This document shows positions 54,477-63,373 of a DNA stretch of 64,000 nt, piece by piece. The notes below the pieces were generated by a model. That model worked only from the letters and a program-made list of their open reading frames with translations. It searched no databases and was not told the origin of the DNA. The DNA comes from Parahoeflea halophila (GTDB lineage: Bacteria; Pseudomonadota; Alphaproteobacteria; Rhizobiales; Rhizobiaceae): contig NZ_OCPC01000001.1 of assembly GCF_900220985.1 (NCBI RefSeq), forward strand, positions 1,342,836 through 1,406,835, written 5' to 3'. The number at the start of each line of letters is the position of its first letter. Position 1 is the stretch's first letter. The position numbers and the translations under genes are program-made.

Positions 54477-54821
54477 CAGTCACGCCATCAGCCGTCAATT
54501 GGCGCCGGACAAACCCCTTTTTGCAACGAACAGACTGTGTTCGGAGCACCGCCCCGGCGTTCGAAATCATTCGGTGAGGCCATCCTCCGCCTTGCTGGTC
54601 AAACGGCAATACCTGCCATGGACCCACGGAAATTGAGCAAGGGTCGAGCAGCGCCGCTTATGTGCCCTTGCTAAACAGCCAACAAAAAGGGACATTTGAT
54701 GGAAAGCATCGCGTAGCTTGGCAAAGTTTTGGGGAAGGCAGGCTCTTTATCACGGAAACAGCATTGGTGCGTTAGCGGGTATACAGGCACACGCCTCTTT
54801 CGAGTGGACAGGAATTCAGCA
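54477..54821. other. Intergenic region, no gene supported
   Basis: 345 bp between the YbdK-like gene and the binding-protein gene. I see no coding frame with family similarity, no convincing terminator with U tract and no clear promoter hexamers. It presumably holds the promoter of the gene at 54822. Confidence 0.45.
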
Positions 54822-56129
54822 ATGAGATTTGCCAACGCACTTCTGGTCGCAGGAATGTCGATGATCGGGTCGGCCGCCGCCACGGCGGAAACACTTACCA
54901 TCGCAACCGTCAACAATGGCGACATGATCCGCATGCAAAAGCTTACGGGCGACTTCACGCGCATGAACCCGGACATAGACCTGCAGTGGGTGACGCTCGA
55001 CGAGAGCACGCTCCGGCGCCAGGTCACCAGCGACATCGCATCGGGCAGTGGACGATATGACGTCATGACGATTGGCACCTACGAGGTTCCGATCTGGGGC
55101 AAACAGGGATGGCTGGTATCGCTCGAAGATTTACCAGCGTCCTACGACATCGAGGATCTTCTTCCGCCCATTCGTGACGGGCTGAGCGTCGACGGCAAGC
55201 TCTATGCTGCCCCATTCTACGGTGAATCCTCCATGGTGATCTACCGGACGGATTTGATGAAAGAGGCAGGCCTGACCATGCCGCATACACCGGACTGGGA
55301 GTTCATAGGCGAGGCCGCCCGTGCGATGACTGACCGGCAGGCCGGCATCAACGGTATTTGTCTGCGCGGCAAGCCCGGTTGGGGCGAAAATATTGCCTTG
55401 CTCACTGCAACAGCCAACTCGTTTGGTGCAAGATGGTTTGACATGGAATGGAATGCGCAGTTCGACACCCCGGAGTGGAAGCAGACGCTGTCCTACTACA
55501 TCGACGTACTCAATGAAGCCGGCCCTCCCGGCGCCGCGCAAAACGGCTTCAACGAGAACCTGGCCCTTTTCCAGGACGGCAAGTGCGGGATATGGATCGA
55601 TGCAACCGTGGCGGCGTCCTTTGTCACGGATCCTGCGACATCCCGGGTCGCCGACAAGGTCGGCTTTGCGCTTGCGCCGGACAATGGTCTGGGCAAGCGC
55701 AGCAACTGGCTTTGGGCCTGGGCGCTTGCCATCCCGGCCAGTTCGCCGAAGGTCGACGCCGCCAAGAAATTCATCGAATGGGCGACTTCGAAGGATTATC
55801 ATGCGCTTGTCGCAGCGAAGCATGGCTGGGCCAATGTACCTCCAGGCACGCGCACTTCGCTTTACCAAAATCCTGAATATGCCAAGCTTCCCTTTGCCAG
55901 AATGACGCTTGACAGCATCAACGGCTCCAACCCCCTGGACCCCACTGTCGACGAGGTGCCGTATGTCGGAATTCAGTTCGTTTCCATCCCCGAATTTCAG
56001 CTCATTGCCACAGCCGTCGGCCAGCAATTCTCCGCCGCACTGGCCGGGAAGATGTCGATCGACGAAGCCCTGCGCAACGCTCAGGCGCTGACCACCCGCG
56101 AGATGAAAAGGGCCGGATACGGCAATTAG
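54822..56129 (+). CDS. Sugar/polyol ABC transporter substrate-binding protein, orphan
   Basis: 435 aa from ATG 54822 (AGGAA in front). The signal peptide is at ~1-22 (cleavage after ATA). The mature protein is an extracellular-solute-binding family 1 protein of the SmoE/MtlE-like sorbitol-mannitol type: LTIATVNNGDMIRMQKLTGDF, DGLSVDGKLYAAPFYGESSMVIYR and GLGKRSNWLWAWALAIPASS. No cognate permease or sugar-type ATPase gene adjoins it. The downstream ABC genes are polyamine-type with their own binding protein, so the partner must be encoded elsewhere or it works as an accessory receptor. Confidence 0.88.
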   Translation: MRFANALLVAGMSMIGSAAATAETLTIATVNNGDMIRMQKLTGDFTRMNPDIDLQWVTLDESTLRRQVTSDIASGSGRYDVMTIGTYEVPIWGKQGWLVSLEDLPASYDIEDLLPPIRDGLSVDGKLYAAPFYGESSMVIYRTDLMKEAGLTMPHTPDWEFIGEAARAMTDRQAGINGICLRGKPGWGENIALLTATANSFGARWFDMEWNAQFDTPEWKQTLSYYIDVLNEAGPPGAAQNGFNENLALFQDGKCGIWIDATVAASFVTDPATSRVADKVGFALAPDNGLGKRSNWLWAWALAIPASSPKVDAAKKFIEWATSKDYHALVAAKHGWANVPPGTRTSLYQNPEYAKLPFARMTLDSINGSNPLDPTVDEVPYVGIQFVSIPEFQLIATAVGQQFSAALAGKMSIDEALRNAQALTTREMKRAGYGN

Positions 56130-56135
56130 GTATTG

Positions 56136-56359
56136 CGTTTCGAACAGGAAGACCGTTTCGAACGGTGTCACGCCGAGCAGCGCACAGGACAACCATCGAG
56201 CAGCGTGAAGACACTCCTGCCACATTCTAGCGGGTAAGGTCATTTCATGCCGTACCGGGCGTGTCGTTGACAGCGAATGAGACAGGACAATTGACCGAAA
56301 GGCACCCCGCCTGACAGGCATATAGTCTTTTCACCCAGCGTTTTGAGCAACTTTCGAAC
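56136..56359. promoter_or_regulatory. Three TTTCGAAC sites upstream of the polyamine-type ABC operon
   Basis: CGTTTCGAAC occurs at 56136-56145 and, exactly 18 bp later, at 56154-56163. A third TTTCGAAC lies at 56352-56359. All are within the 358-bp gap before the ATPase gene at 56488, which holds no supported gene. Direct repeats with near two-turn spacing suggest a regulator binding on one helix face (inference). Confidence 0.4.
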
Positions 56360-56487
56360 GTTTTGGCATTATCCTCCCGAAAATGGCATTTTTGTCTTTA
56401 CAAGCGGTGGTCACAGTCGTTTTCATAGGGGCAGACCTAAAGACAACGCCCATCCACGAAGAAGGGCGGCAACAGGCAGGGGACCTC

Positions 56488-57582
56488 ATGAGCGAAAACC
56501 GTGGCGCAGCCGTACGGTATGAAAGCGTGCAAAAGAGTTACGATGGTGAAACACTCGTCGTAAAGAACCTCAATCTCGATATCGCCCGAGGCGAGTTCCT
56601 GACAATGCTCGGGCCGTCCGGTTCCGGAAAAACCACCTGCCTGATGATGCTGGCCGGTTTTGAACCAGCCACCCACGGCGAAATCTATCTTAACGACAAT
56701 CCGATCAACAATGTCCCGCCGCACAAGCGCGGCATCGGCATGGTTTTTCAGAACTATGCTTTGTTCCCGCACATGTCGGTGGCCGAGAACCTCGCCTTTC
56801 CGCTCCAGGTACGTGGCATGAGCAAGTCCGAGCAGGAGGCGAAGGTCAATCGCGCGCTCGACATGGTCGAGCTTGGCACCTTCGGCTCCCGCAGGCCGGC
56901 GCAGCTTTCCGGCGGCCAGCAGCAACGCGTCGCCGTGGCGCGGGCGCTCGTGTTCGATCCGGAACTCGTGCTGATGGATGAGCCGCTGGGCGCGCTCGAC
57001 AAGCAGTTGCGCGAGCAGATGCAGTACGAGATCAAGCATATCCACGAGCATCTTGGTGTCACGATTGTTTATGTGACCCACGACCAGACCGAAGCCCTGA
57101 CCATGTCGGACCGGGTCGCGGTGTTCAACGACGGCGTCATTCAGCAGCTGTCGGCTCCCGATGTGCTCTATGAAAGCCCGCAGAATTCCTTCGTTGCGCA
57201 GTTCATCGGCGAAAACAACAAACTCAACGGCACAGTCACCGAAGTCAGTGGTTCGGAATGCACGGTCGAAGTGGCCGGAGGCATCAAGCTCAGGGCAGAT
57301 CCGGTCAACATTACCGGCGTTGGCGGCAAGACGACCCTGTCGTTGCGACCCGAGCGGGTCGAACTGCAGCCGGAAAACCAGATGGACAACATGGTCGACG
57401 GCAAGATCGAAGAGCTGATCTATCTCGGCGACCACATCCGCGTGCGGATGAATGTGGCCGACAACAAGGAATTCGTCGTGAAGGTCCGAAATCGCGGCGA
57501 ACGCAGGAAGATCGCCAAGGGCGACATCGTCCAGATCGGATGGGCTGCGGGCGACTGCAAGGCGCTTGACGTCGTCGAATGA
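56488..57582 (+). CDS. ABC transporter ATPase, PotA/FbpC-like
   Basis: 364 aa from ATG 56488 with AGGGGAC in front; the frame is open 35 codons upstream but has no ribosome site. Walker A is GPSGSGKTT (~46-54), the signature LSGGQQQRVAVARAL (~145-159), Walker B VLMDEPLGALD, and a C-terminal TOBE domain follows (about 285-360). It energises the polyamine-type importer encoded next (binding protein, then two permeases). Proximity to a creatinase suggests another cationic substrate such as creatine. Confidence 0.94.
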   Translation: MSENRGAAVRYESVQKSYDGETLVVKNLNLDIARGEFLTMLGPSGSGKTTCLMMLAGFEPATHGEIYLNDNPINNVPPHKRGIGMVFQNYALFPHMSVAENLAFPLQVRGMSKSEQEAKVNRALDMVELGTFGSRRPAQLSGGQQQRVAVARALVFDPELVLMDEPLGALDKQLREQMQYEIKHIHEHLGVTIVYVTHDQTEALTMSDRVAVFNDGVIQQLSAPDVLYESPQNSFVAQFIGENNKLNGTVTEVSGSECTVEVAGGIKLRADPVNITGVGGKTTLSLRPERVELQPENQMDNMVDGKIEELIYLGDHIRVRMNVADNKEFVVKVRNRGERRKIAKGDIVQIGWAAGDCKALDVVE

Positions 57583-57667
57583 ATCCAGATTTGCCGGATC
57601 CGACACAGACCGGCATGCATGGTTGTGACGGGTAACAACCTGTCCGACCTCCATCAAAAGGGAGAAC

Positions 57668-58798
57668 ATGATGAAAATGAAAACTTTGCTCATGGCGGCT
57701 GCCGCCAGTGTTGCATTCACCGTTCCGGTTACGTCCGAGGAGCTGGAGCCCTGTGACAACTGCGCCGACGAAATGACGATCGTCTCCTGGGGCGGCGCCT
57801 ACTCCAATTCCCAGATCAAGGCTTACAGCGAGCCCTACTCGGCGCTGACCGGCGTCAAGATCGTCAATGACGAATCGTCCAACGAAGCCGTTGCCAAGCT
57901 GCGCGCCATGAACGAAGCCGGCAACGTCACCTGGGACGTTGTGGACGTTGTCGCCTCCGACGCGATCCGCCTCTGCGATGAAGGTCTTGCGGAAGTCATC
58001 GATCCGGATAGCGATCTTGCAGCTGCGCCGGACGGCACACCCGCATCGGAAGATTTTGGCGACCTGCTGGTCTCCGAATGCTTCATTCCGCAGATCGTCT
58101 ATTCGACCACATTCGGCTATCGCTCGGATGTAGCCGAATGGAACGGCAAGGAGCCGACCGACATCTGTGCCGTGTTCGATCTGGAGAACTTCCCGGGCAA
58201 GCGTTCGCTCGAGAAGCGCCCGATCAACAATCTGGAATGGGCCCTACTGTGTGACGGTGTCGCCAAGGACGACGTTTACAACGTTCTGGAAACTGAAGAA
58301 GGCGTAGCGCAGGCCTTGGCCAAGCTCGCAACCATCAAGGACCAGGTCGTATGGTGGTCCGCTGGCGCGGAAACGCCGCAGCTTCTTGCCGACGGCGAAG
58401 TGGTCATGGGCTCGACCTACAATGGCCGCCTGTTCTCGGTCATCGAAGAGCAGGACCAGCCAGTCAAGATGCTGTGGGACGCCCAGGTGTTCGACCTTGA
58501 CGGCTGGATAATCCCGACAGGACTTTCGGAAGAGCGTCTGAACCGGGCCAAGCACTACGTCAAGTTCGCAACAGACACGCAGCGTCTGGCCGACCAGGCC
58601 AAGTACATCTCCTACGGCCCGGCCCGTCAGTCGTCGGCTCCGCTGGTCGGCAAGCATGCCGAACTCGGCATCGAGATGGGTCCGCACATGCCGACCGACC
58701 CGGCCAATGCGAAGAACACCTTCCTCTACAATTACGAATGGTGGGCTGACAACCGCGACGATCTGGACGCCAAGTTCCAGGCCTGGCTGGCGCAGTAA
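57668..58798 (+). CDS. Polyamine-type ABC substrate-binding protein (PotD/PotF family)
   Basis: 376 aa with alternative starts at 57668 and 57671, GGGAGAAC in front. The signal peptide is at about 1-23. The mature start has a CDNC pair (CxxC), unusual for PotD proteins. MTIVSWGGAYSNSQIKAYSEPYSALTG is the family signature, and GSTYNGRLFSVIEEQ and YISYGPARQSS are typical of the putrescine/spermidine-like group. The substrate is not fixed by sequence. A strong hairpin follows the stop. Confidence 0.92.
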   Translation: MMKMKTLLMAAAASVAFTVPVTSEELEPCDNCADEMTIVSWGGAYSNSQIKAYSEPYSALTGVKIVNDESSNEAVAKLRAMNEAGNVTWDVVDVVASDAIRLCDEGLAEVIDPDSDLAAAPDGTPASEDFGDLLVSECFIPQIVYSTTFGYRSDVAEWNGKEPTDICAVFDLENFPGKRSLEKRPINNLEWALLCDGVAKDDVYNVLETEEGVAQALAKLATIKDQVVWWSAGAETPQLLADGEVVMGSTYNGRLFSVIEEQDQPVKMLWDAQVFDLDGWIIPTGLSEERLNRAKHYVKFATDTQRLADQAKYISYGPARQSSAPLVGKHAELGIEMGPHMPTDPANAKNTFLYNYEWWADNRDDLDAKFQAWLAQ

Positions 58799-58816
58799 GC
58801 CTCGAACCAATCCCTC

Positions 58817-58842
58817 GGATGCGGCGGTTCGCCGCCGCATCC
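58817..58842 (+). repeat. Strong TTCG-capped hairpin between binding protein and permease
   Basis: GGATGCGGCGG (58817-58827) and CCGCCGCATCC (58832-58842) form a perfect 11-bp stem closed by a TTCG tetraloop, an exceptionally stable RNA hairpin. It lies 18 bases after the binding-protein stop without a U tract, so differential stability or partial termination is likely. Confidence 0.75.
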
Positions 58843-58870
58843 AGCCTCAAGTACAAGGCGAAGGTATTCC

Positions 58871-60163
58871 ATGAGCAGCACCAACGAAGACCATGTGTCA
58901 AACGGAACAATGCCCGATGACGGGATCATGCGTGCCGCTGATGGAACCCCTTTGAAGCAGCGGCTCGCGAAAGCCCTCAGGCGCGAAAAGCTGCGCTCTT
59001 TCCTGCTGATTGCGCCGCTTCTGCTCTTTATCCTTCTGACATTTGTCGCACCGATCGCTGACATGCTGTTCCGGTCCGTTGAAAACAACATTGTCGAAGA
59101 CACCATTCCGCGGACAGTAGAGGCCCTGGCGCAATGGGACCCGGAATACGACCAACTGCCCGACGAAGCCGTCTTCAAGGCGCTCCATGACGATCTCCAG
59201 ATAGCCGTCGCCGAGCGCATCCATACCAGGCTCGGTTCACGGCTGAACTATGAGAGTTCCGGCATGTCCGGCCTGTTCCGCAAGACCGGACGCAGAATCA
59301 AGCGCATGGACGAGGGGGATTACAAGGCCCAGTTCATTGCCGCTGACAAGGACTGGGGAGATCTCGAGACCTGGCGTGTGATCCGGAGATTTTCCGCACC
59401 CTACACGGCAGGATATTTCCTCAGTGCAGCGGATGCCGAACGGACGTCCGAAGGCATTGAGTTGAAGCCTGAAAACGAGCGCGTTTATCTCATGCTGTTC
59501 GGCCGCACCCTGACCATGTCGATCGCCATCACGATCTCCTGCCTGCTGCTCGGTTTTCCGATTGCCTATCTGTTGGCGCATCTGCCGCTCAAGACTTCCA
59601 ACATGCTGATGATACTTGTGTTGCTGCCCTTCTGGACGTCGCTTCTGGTGCGAACATCGGCCTGGAAGGTGCTGTTGCAGCAACAGGGGGTGATCAACGA
59701 TTTCCTGGTCTGGATCAGACTGATCGACGATGCCAACCGGCTGGTCATGATCAACAACCAGACCGGCACCATCATCGCCATGACCCACATCCTGTTGCCG
59801 TTCATGATCCTGCCGCTGTTCTCGGTGATGAAAACCATCGCGCCCTATTACGTTCGCGCCGCCAAGAGCCTTGGCGCCAACGACTGGACGGCCTTCTGGC
59901 GGGTGTATTTCCCGCAGACCGTGCCAGGCATCGGCGCCGGCGCGATCCTCGTCTTCATCCTGTCCATCGGCTACTACATCACCCCGGAGCTGGTCGGAGG
60001 CACGAGCGGTATCTTCATCTCGAACCGGATCGCCTACCACATCTCGTCATCGCTGAACTGGGGCCTTGCCGCAGCGCTGGGAACCATCCTGCTGGCGCTG
60101 GTGATGCTGCTGTTCTACCTCTACGACAAGATCGTCGGCATCGACAATGTGAAGCTGGGTTGA
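58871..60163 (+). CDS. ABC transporter permease (PotB/PotH-like) with long periplasmic insertion
   Basis: 430 aa, well beyond the ~280-310 of ordinary PotB. Helix 1 is at about 36-62; then a hydrophilic region of roughly 140 residues (~63-205, NIVEDTIPRTVEALAQWDPEYDQL onward), after which the normal permease core resumes at TLTMSIAITISCLLLGFPIAYLLAHL. The EAA loop is RAAKSLGANDWTAFWRVYFPQT. It forms a heterodimer channel with the PotC-like protein 10 bp downstream. The insertion lies between helices 1 and 2 on the outer face. Confidence 0.92.
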   Translation: MSSTNEDHVSNGTMPDDGIMRAADGTPLKQRLAKALRREKLRSFLLIAPLLLFILLTFVAPIADMLFRSVENNIVEDTIPRTVEALAQWDPEYDQLPDEAVFKALHDDLQIAVAERIHTRLGSRLNYESSGMSGLFRKTGRRIKRMDEGDYKAQFIAADKDWGDLETWRVIRRFSAPYTAGYFLSAADAERTSEGIELKPENERVYLMLFGRTLTMSIAITISCLLLGFPIAYLLAHLPLKTSNMLMILVLLPFWTSLLVRTSAWKVLLQQQGVINDFLVWIRLIDDANRLVMINNQTGTIIAMTHILLPFMILPLFSVMKTIAPYYVRAAKSLGANDWTAFWRVYFPQTVPGIGAGAILVFILSIGYYITPELVGGTSGIFISNRIAYHISSSLNWGLAAALGTILLALVMLLFYLYDKIVGIDNVKLG

Positions 60164-60173
60164 GGGAGCCATC

Positions 60174-61028
60174 ATGTCTGCACTACCACCCTACGCATCC
60201 AAGACCCAGATTGCTTGGCACTACACATTCCGGGCAATCTGCGGCCTGATCTTTTTCTTCCTGATCTTCCCGATCATCGTCATCGTGCCGTTGTCCTTCA
60301 ACGCTGAGGATTTCTTCACCTTCACGCCCAAGATGCTTGCGCTTGATCCCGAAGGCTATTCGTTCAAGCACTATCAGGACTTCTTCACCAATCCCGACTG
60401 GCAGCAGGCGCTGTACAATTCCATCACCATTGCTCCCGTCGCCACCCTGCTGGCGACCGCTTTTGGCACACTGGCAGCGATCGGCCTCAGCCAGAGCCAT
60501 GTGCCCTTCAAGTCCGCAATCATGGCGATCCTGATTTCGCCGATGATCGTGCCGCTGATCATCTCCGCGGCCGGCATGTATTTCTTCTATTCCCGTATCG
60601 GACTCCAGGGCACTTATCTGGGTGTCGTCATGGCACATGCGGCCCTCGGCACACCCTTCGTCATCATCACCGTGACAGCAACGCTGGTTGGCTTTGACCG
60701 GTCGCTGACGCGCGCTTCGGCCTCGATGGGCGCCGACCCGGTGCGCACATTCTTCAAGGTGCAGATGCCGCTCATCATCCCGGGCGTGGTCTCGGGCGCC
60801 CTGTTTGCGTTCATCACCTCGTTCGATGAAGTGGTCGTAGTTCTCTTCCTCGGCTCTGCGTCGCAGAAGACCCTGCCCTGGCAGATGTTCACCGGCTTGC
60901 GTGAGCAGATATCTCCAACCATCCTCGCGGTTGCGACTTTGATGGTGGCAATTTCCATCGTCCTGCTTACGGTTCTCGAACTGCTCAGACGCCGTTCGGA
61001 ACGCCTCAGGGGCCTTACTCCGGGCTGA
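60174..61028 (+). CDS. ABC transporter permease (PotC/PotI-like)
   Basis: 284-aa permease with six hydrophobic helices and the EAA loop RASASMGADPVRTFFKVQMPLI, plus FAFITSFDEVVVVLFLGSASQKTLPWQMF, a very characteristic PotC segment. Start ATG 60174 with GAGGGAG in front, 10 bp after the PotB-like gene. Normal length. It ends the transporter operon; the creatinase gene begins 168 bp later on the same strand. Confidence 0.93.
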   Translation: MSALPPYASKTQIAWHYTFRAICGLIFFFLIFPIIVIVPLSFNAEDFFTFTPKMLALDPEGYSFKHYQDFFTNPDWQQALYNSITIAPVATLLATAFGTLAAIGLSQSHVPFKSAIMAILISPMIVPLIISAAGMYFFYSRIGLQGTYLGVVMAHAALGTPFVIITVTATLVGFDRSLTRASASMGADPVRTFFKVQMPLIIPGVVSGALFAFITSFDEVVVVLFLGSASQKTLPWQMFTGLREQISPTILAVATLMVAISIVLLTVLELLRRRSERLRGLTPG

Positions 61029-61196
61029 ACCGAACCGGCGAACCACGTCGTGAACCGGCAAGACCATGTCAATTGCGGGAGCGACCGGGCTTCACCGAAA
61101 GCCTATAAGGAGATGGCCGGTTTCACTTCCCGGCCAGGCCAACGTCCGCGGCAATAGGGTCGCGGGCCATCAGGCCCAATTGAAGCGATCCTCACA

Positions 61197-62429
61197 ATGA
61201 AAAATCTCACCAGCACCGACGACATGCTGCACGTCTTCCAATGGAAGAATGGTGACAAGGAATATTCGCCGTTCTCGGCATCGGAGATGGACCGGCGCCA
61301 GAATGCCATGCGCGCCCACCTCGCGGCTCATCAAATTGATGCGGCGGTTTTCACCTCCTATCACGGCATCTGCTACTATTCGGGTTTTCTCTACTGCTAT
61401 TTCGGCCGCAAGTACGGCTTCGTTCTCACCCAGGACAACGCCACAACCGTTTCTGCCGGGATAGATGGCGGCCAGCCATGGCGGCGTAGCCACGGTGACA
61501 ACATCATCTACTCGGACTGGCGCCGGGACAATTTCTTCACCGCGCTGAAATCTCTTATCCCGGCCGGTGCCCGACGTGTCGGCATCGAGTTCGACCATGT
61601 TTCGCTGGAGTTTCGGAAGCTGCTCGGCGATGCTTTCCCCGGTGTCGAGTTCGTTGATGTCGCCGAAGCCTCGATGTGGATGCGGACGATGAAATCAGCC
61701 GAGGAGCACGCGCTGATCCGCGAAGGCACACGGATATGCAATGTCGGCGCCCGTGCTGTGATGGAAGCCATTGCCGAAGGCGTGCCGGAATACGAAGTAG
61801 CGCTCGCCTCAACACAGGCCATGGTGCGAGAGATCGGCAAGAGCTTTCCCTTTGTCGAGCTGATGGACACCTGGACCTGGTTCCAGTCAGGCATCATGAC
61901 CGACGGGGCGCATAACCCGGTCACCAACAAGAAGGTCGCCCGCGGTGACATTCTCTCGCTCAACTGCTTCCCGATGATCTTTGGCTACTACACGGCCATC
62001 GAACGTACCCTGTTCTGCGAAGAAGCCTCCGACGCCCATCTCGATCTGTGGCAGAAGAACTGCGCGGTGATGAAGGCCGGCTCCGACTTGATCGGGCCAG
62101 GCATGAAATGCTCGGACATCGCGCTTGAGCTCAACGACATGTACCGCAATTGGGATCTCCTGAAATACAGATCCTTCGGCTATGGCCACTCCTTCGGCGT
62201 CCTCTCCCATTACTATGGCCGTGAAGCCGGGGTGGAACTTCGGGAGGATGTCGACACCGTGCTCGAGCCGGGCATGGTCGTCTCGATGGAGCCGATGATC
62301 ATGATCCCGGAGGGCATGCCCGGCGCCGGCGGCTACCGCGAGCACGATATCTTTATCGTCACCGAAACCGGGGCCGAAAACATCACCAACTTCCCCTACG
62401 GTCCGGAAGAGATGATCATCCGGCGCTAA
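61197..62429 (+). CDS. Creatinase (creatine amidinohydrolase)
   Basis: 410-aa pita-bread-fold (M24) enzyme. It matches Pseudomonas creatinase over its whole length: FTSYHGICYYSGFLYCYFGR, NIDGGQPWRR-type GIDGGQPWRRSHGDN, ELMDTWTWFQSG, the catalytic His in DGAHNPVT, DILSLNCFPMI, YGHSFGVLSHYYGREAG and LEPGMVVSMEPMIM. Creatinases lack the two-metal ligands of M24 peptidases, as here. It hydrolyses creatine to sarcosine and urea in the cytoplasm. Its position behind a polyamine-type importer suggests that the transporter supplies creatine or a similar guanidino compound. Confidence 0.95.
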   Translation: MKNLTSTDDMLHVFQWKNGDKEYSPFSASEMDRRQNAMRAHLAAHQIDAAVFTSYHGICYYSGFLYCYFGRKYGFVLTQDNATTVSAGIDGGQPWRRSHGDNIIYSDWRRDNFFTALKSLIPAGARRVGIEFDHVSLEFRKLLGDAFPGVEFVDVAEASMWMRTMKSAEEHALIREGTRICNVGARAVMEAIAEGVPEYEVALASTQAMVREIGKSFPFVELMDTWTWFQSGIMTDGAHNPVTNKKVARGDILSLNCFPMIFGYYTAIERTLFCEEASDAHLDLWQKNCAVMKAGSDLIGPGMKCSDIALELNDMYRNWDLLKYRSFGYGHSFGVLSHYYGREAGVELREDVDTVLEPGMVVSMEPMIMIPEGMPGAGGYREHDIFIVTETGAENITNFPYGPEEMIIRR

Positions 62430-62446
62430 CCGACCCAGCCGCAACA

Positions 62447-62470
62447 TGAAGCCACCCAAGGGTGGCTTCA
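62447..62470. terminator. Bidirectional hairpin between creatinase and DeoR genes
   Basis: TGAAGCCACC (62447-62456) and GGTGGCTTCA (62461-62470) form a perfect 10-bp stem around CAAG, between two convergent genes. It also overlaps the DeoR stop at 62468. The U tract is short, so termination is probable but not typical. Confidence 0.7.
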
Positions 62471-63262
62471 TTCACCATCGACAGGTTGGTTCGTCGCAGT
62501 AGGCGCGCCACCGATGATCAGGCGAGTACCCGCCTCCGCGAAGGCAGCGGCGATCTCGGGGGACACCGGCTCATCGGTCACCACGTGATCGATAGCTTCA
62601 AATCCCGCCACCTGCACCAGACCGCGGCGGCCGAACTTTGTACGATCCGTTACCACAAAGCTCTGCGCCCCGCGTGACAGCATCATCCGGGCAAATTCGG
62701 CCTCCTCCAGATCAAAATCCATCACCCCTACCCCGGCGTCGATTGCACCGGCAGAGATGATCGCGTGGGTGACCGAGAACTTGGCGATGAACTCGATCGC
62801 CGACACCCCGAATGCTGCGCCTGAATCGCTTCGGAGTTCACCACCGGCCATGTAGACCTTGTTGCCGTTCACGGTCGCCAGCGTCCGGGCGATATCCGAG
62901 GAATTGGTGACGACAGTAAGCCTGCGATGCCCAAGCAGCTCGCGCGCCACAAAGCTTGTGGTGGTTCCCGTATCCAGCATCACGGAATCACCATCACGGA
63001 TCAGCTGCGCCATCTCGCGCGCGATCCGTCGCTTGGCCTCGGCATTCTCGCGCATGCGCCGCTGAAACGGCGCTTCCCCCACTTGGCCCGCAAGTCCAAC
63101 CGCGCCGTGGATCTTGAGCACCGATCCGTTTTCCGTCAGCGGACGCACATCACGGCGCACGGTTTCGAGCGAGACCCCCAGCCGTGCCGCGAGCCCTGAA
63201 ATCGTGACTGTGCCCTCATCAGCCAATATCCGCATGATCTCGGTGTGACGTTTGGACAGCAT
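62468..63262 (-). CDS. DeoR-family transcriptional regulator
   Basis: 264-aa regulator of standard size. The N-terminal DeoR winged helix is at ~4-58 (RHTEIMRILADEGTVTISGLAARLGVSLETVRRDV, read in parts), and the C-terminal DeoRC phosphosugar-sensor-like domain has DTGTTTSFVARELLG and ISAGAIDAGVGVMDFDLEEAEFARMML. It converges on creatinase and is divergent from the glycine-betaine-type gene at 63502. A perfect inverted repeat in that gap is its likely operator. Confidence 0.93.
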   Translation of the reverse strand: MLSKRHTEIMRILADEGTVTISGLAARLGVSLETVRRDVRPLTENGSVLKIHGAVGLAGQVGEAPFQRRMRENAEAKRRIAREMAQLIRDGDSVMLDTGTTTSFVARELLGHRRLTVVTNSSDIARTLATVNGNKVYMAGGELRSDSGAAFGVSAIEFIAKFSVTHAIISAGAIDAGVGVMDFDLEEAEFARMMLSRGAQSFVVTDRTKFGRRGLVQVAGFEAIDHVVTDEPVSPEIAAAFAEAGTRLIIGGAPTATNQPVDGE

Positions 63263-63308
63263 CGAATACGCCTTATTTGCTCTGCTTCATTTTTAGGCGA
63301 TCACCGCC

Positions 63309-63373
63309 TGTCAATCAATCAAAACCAAGCTTTCGGGCACTAAAGCAATAAAAAACCACAGAATTGATTGACA
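63309..63373. promoter_or_regulatory. Divergent operator/promoter pair between DeoR and betaine-binding genes
   Basis: TGTCAATCAAT (63309-63319) and its perfect reverse complement ATTGATTGACA (63363-63373) are 43 bases apart. Each outer edge reads TTGACA toward the adjacent gene, so both arms could be -35 elements of divergent promoters overlapped by the operator. -10 elements are less clear. Likely bound by the DeoR protein (inference). The remainder of the 239-bp gap holds a GGCGATCACCGCC palindrome at 63296-63308. Confidence 0.6.

Noticed and set aside
55131-56321. Open frame of 396 codons on the minus strand
   Set aside because: It is a shadow of the sugar-type binding-protein gene on the plus strand.
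56437-57759. Open frame of 440 codons on the minus strand
   Set aside because: It is antisense to the PotA-like ATPase with all its ABC motifs on the plus strand; no independent similarity.
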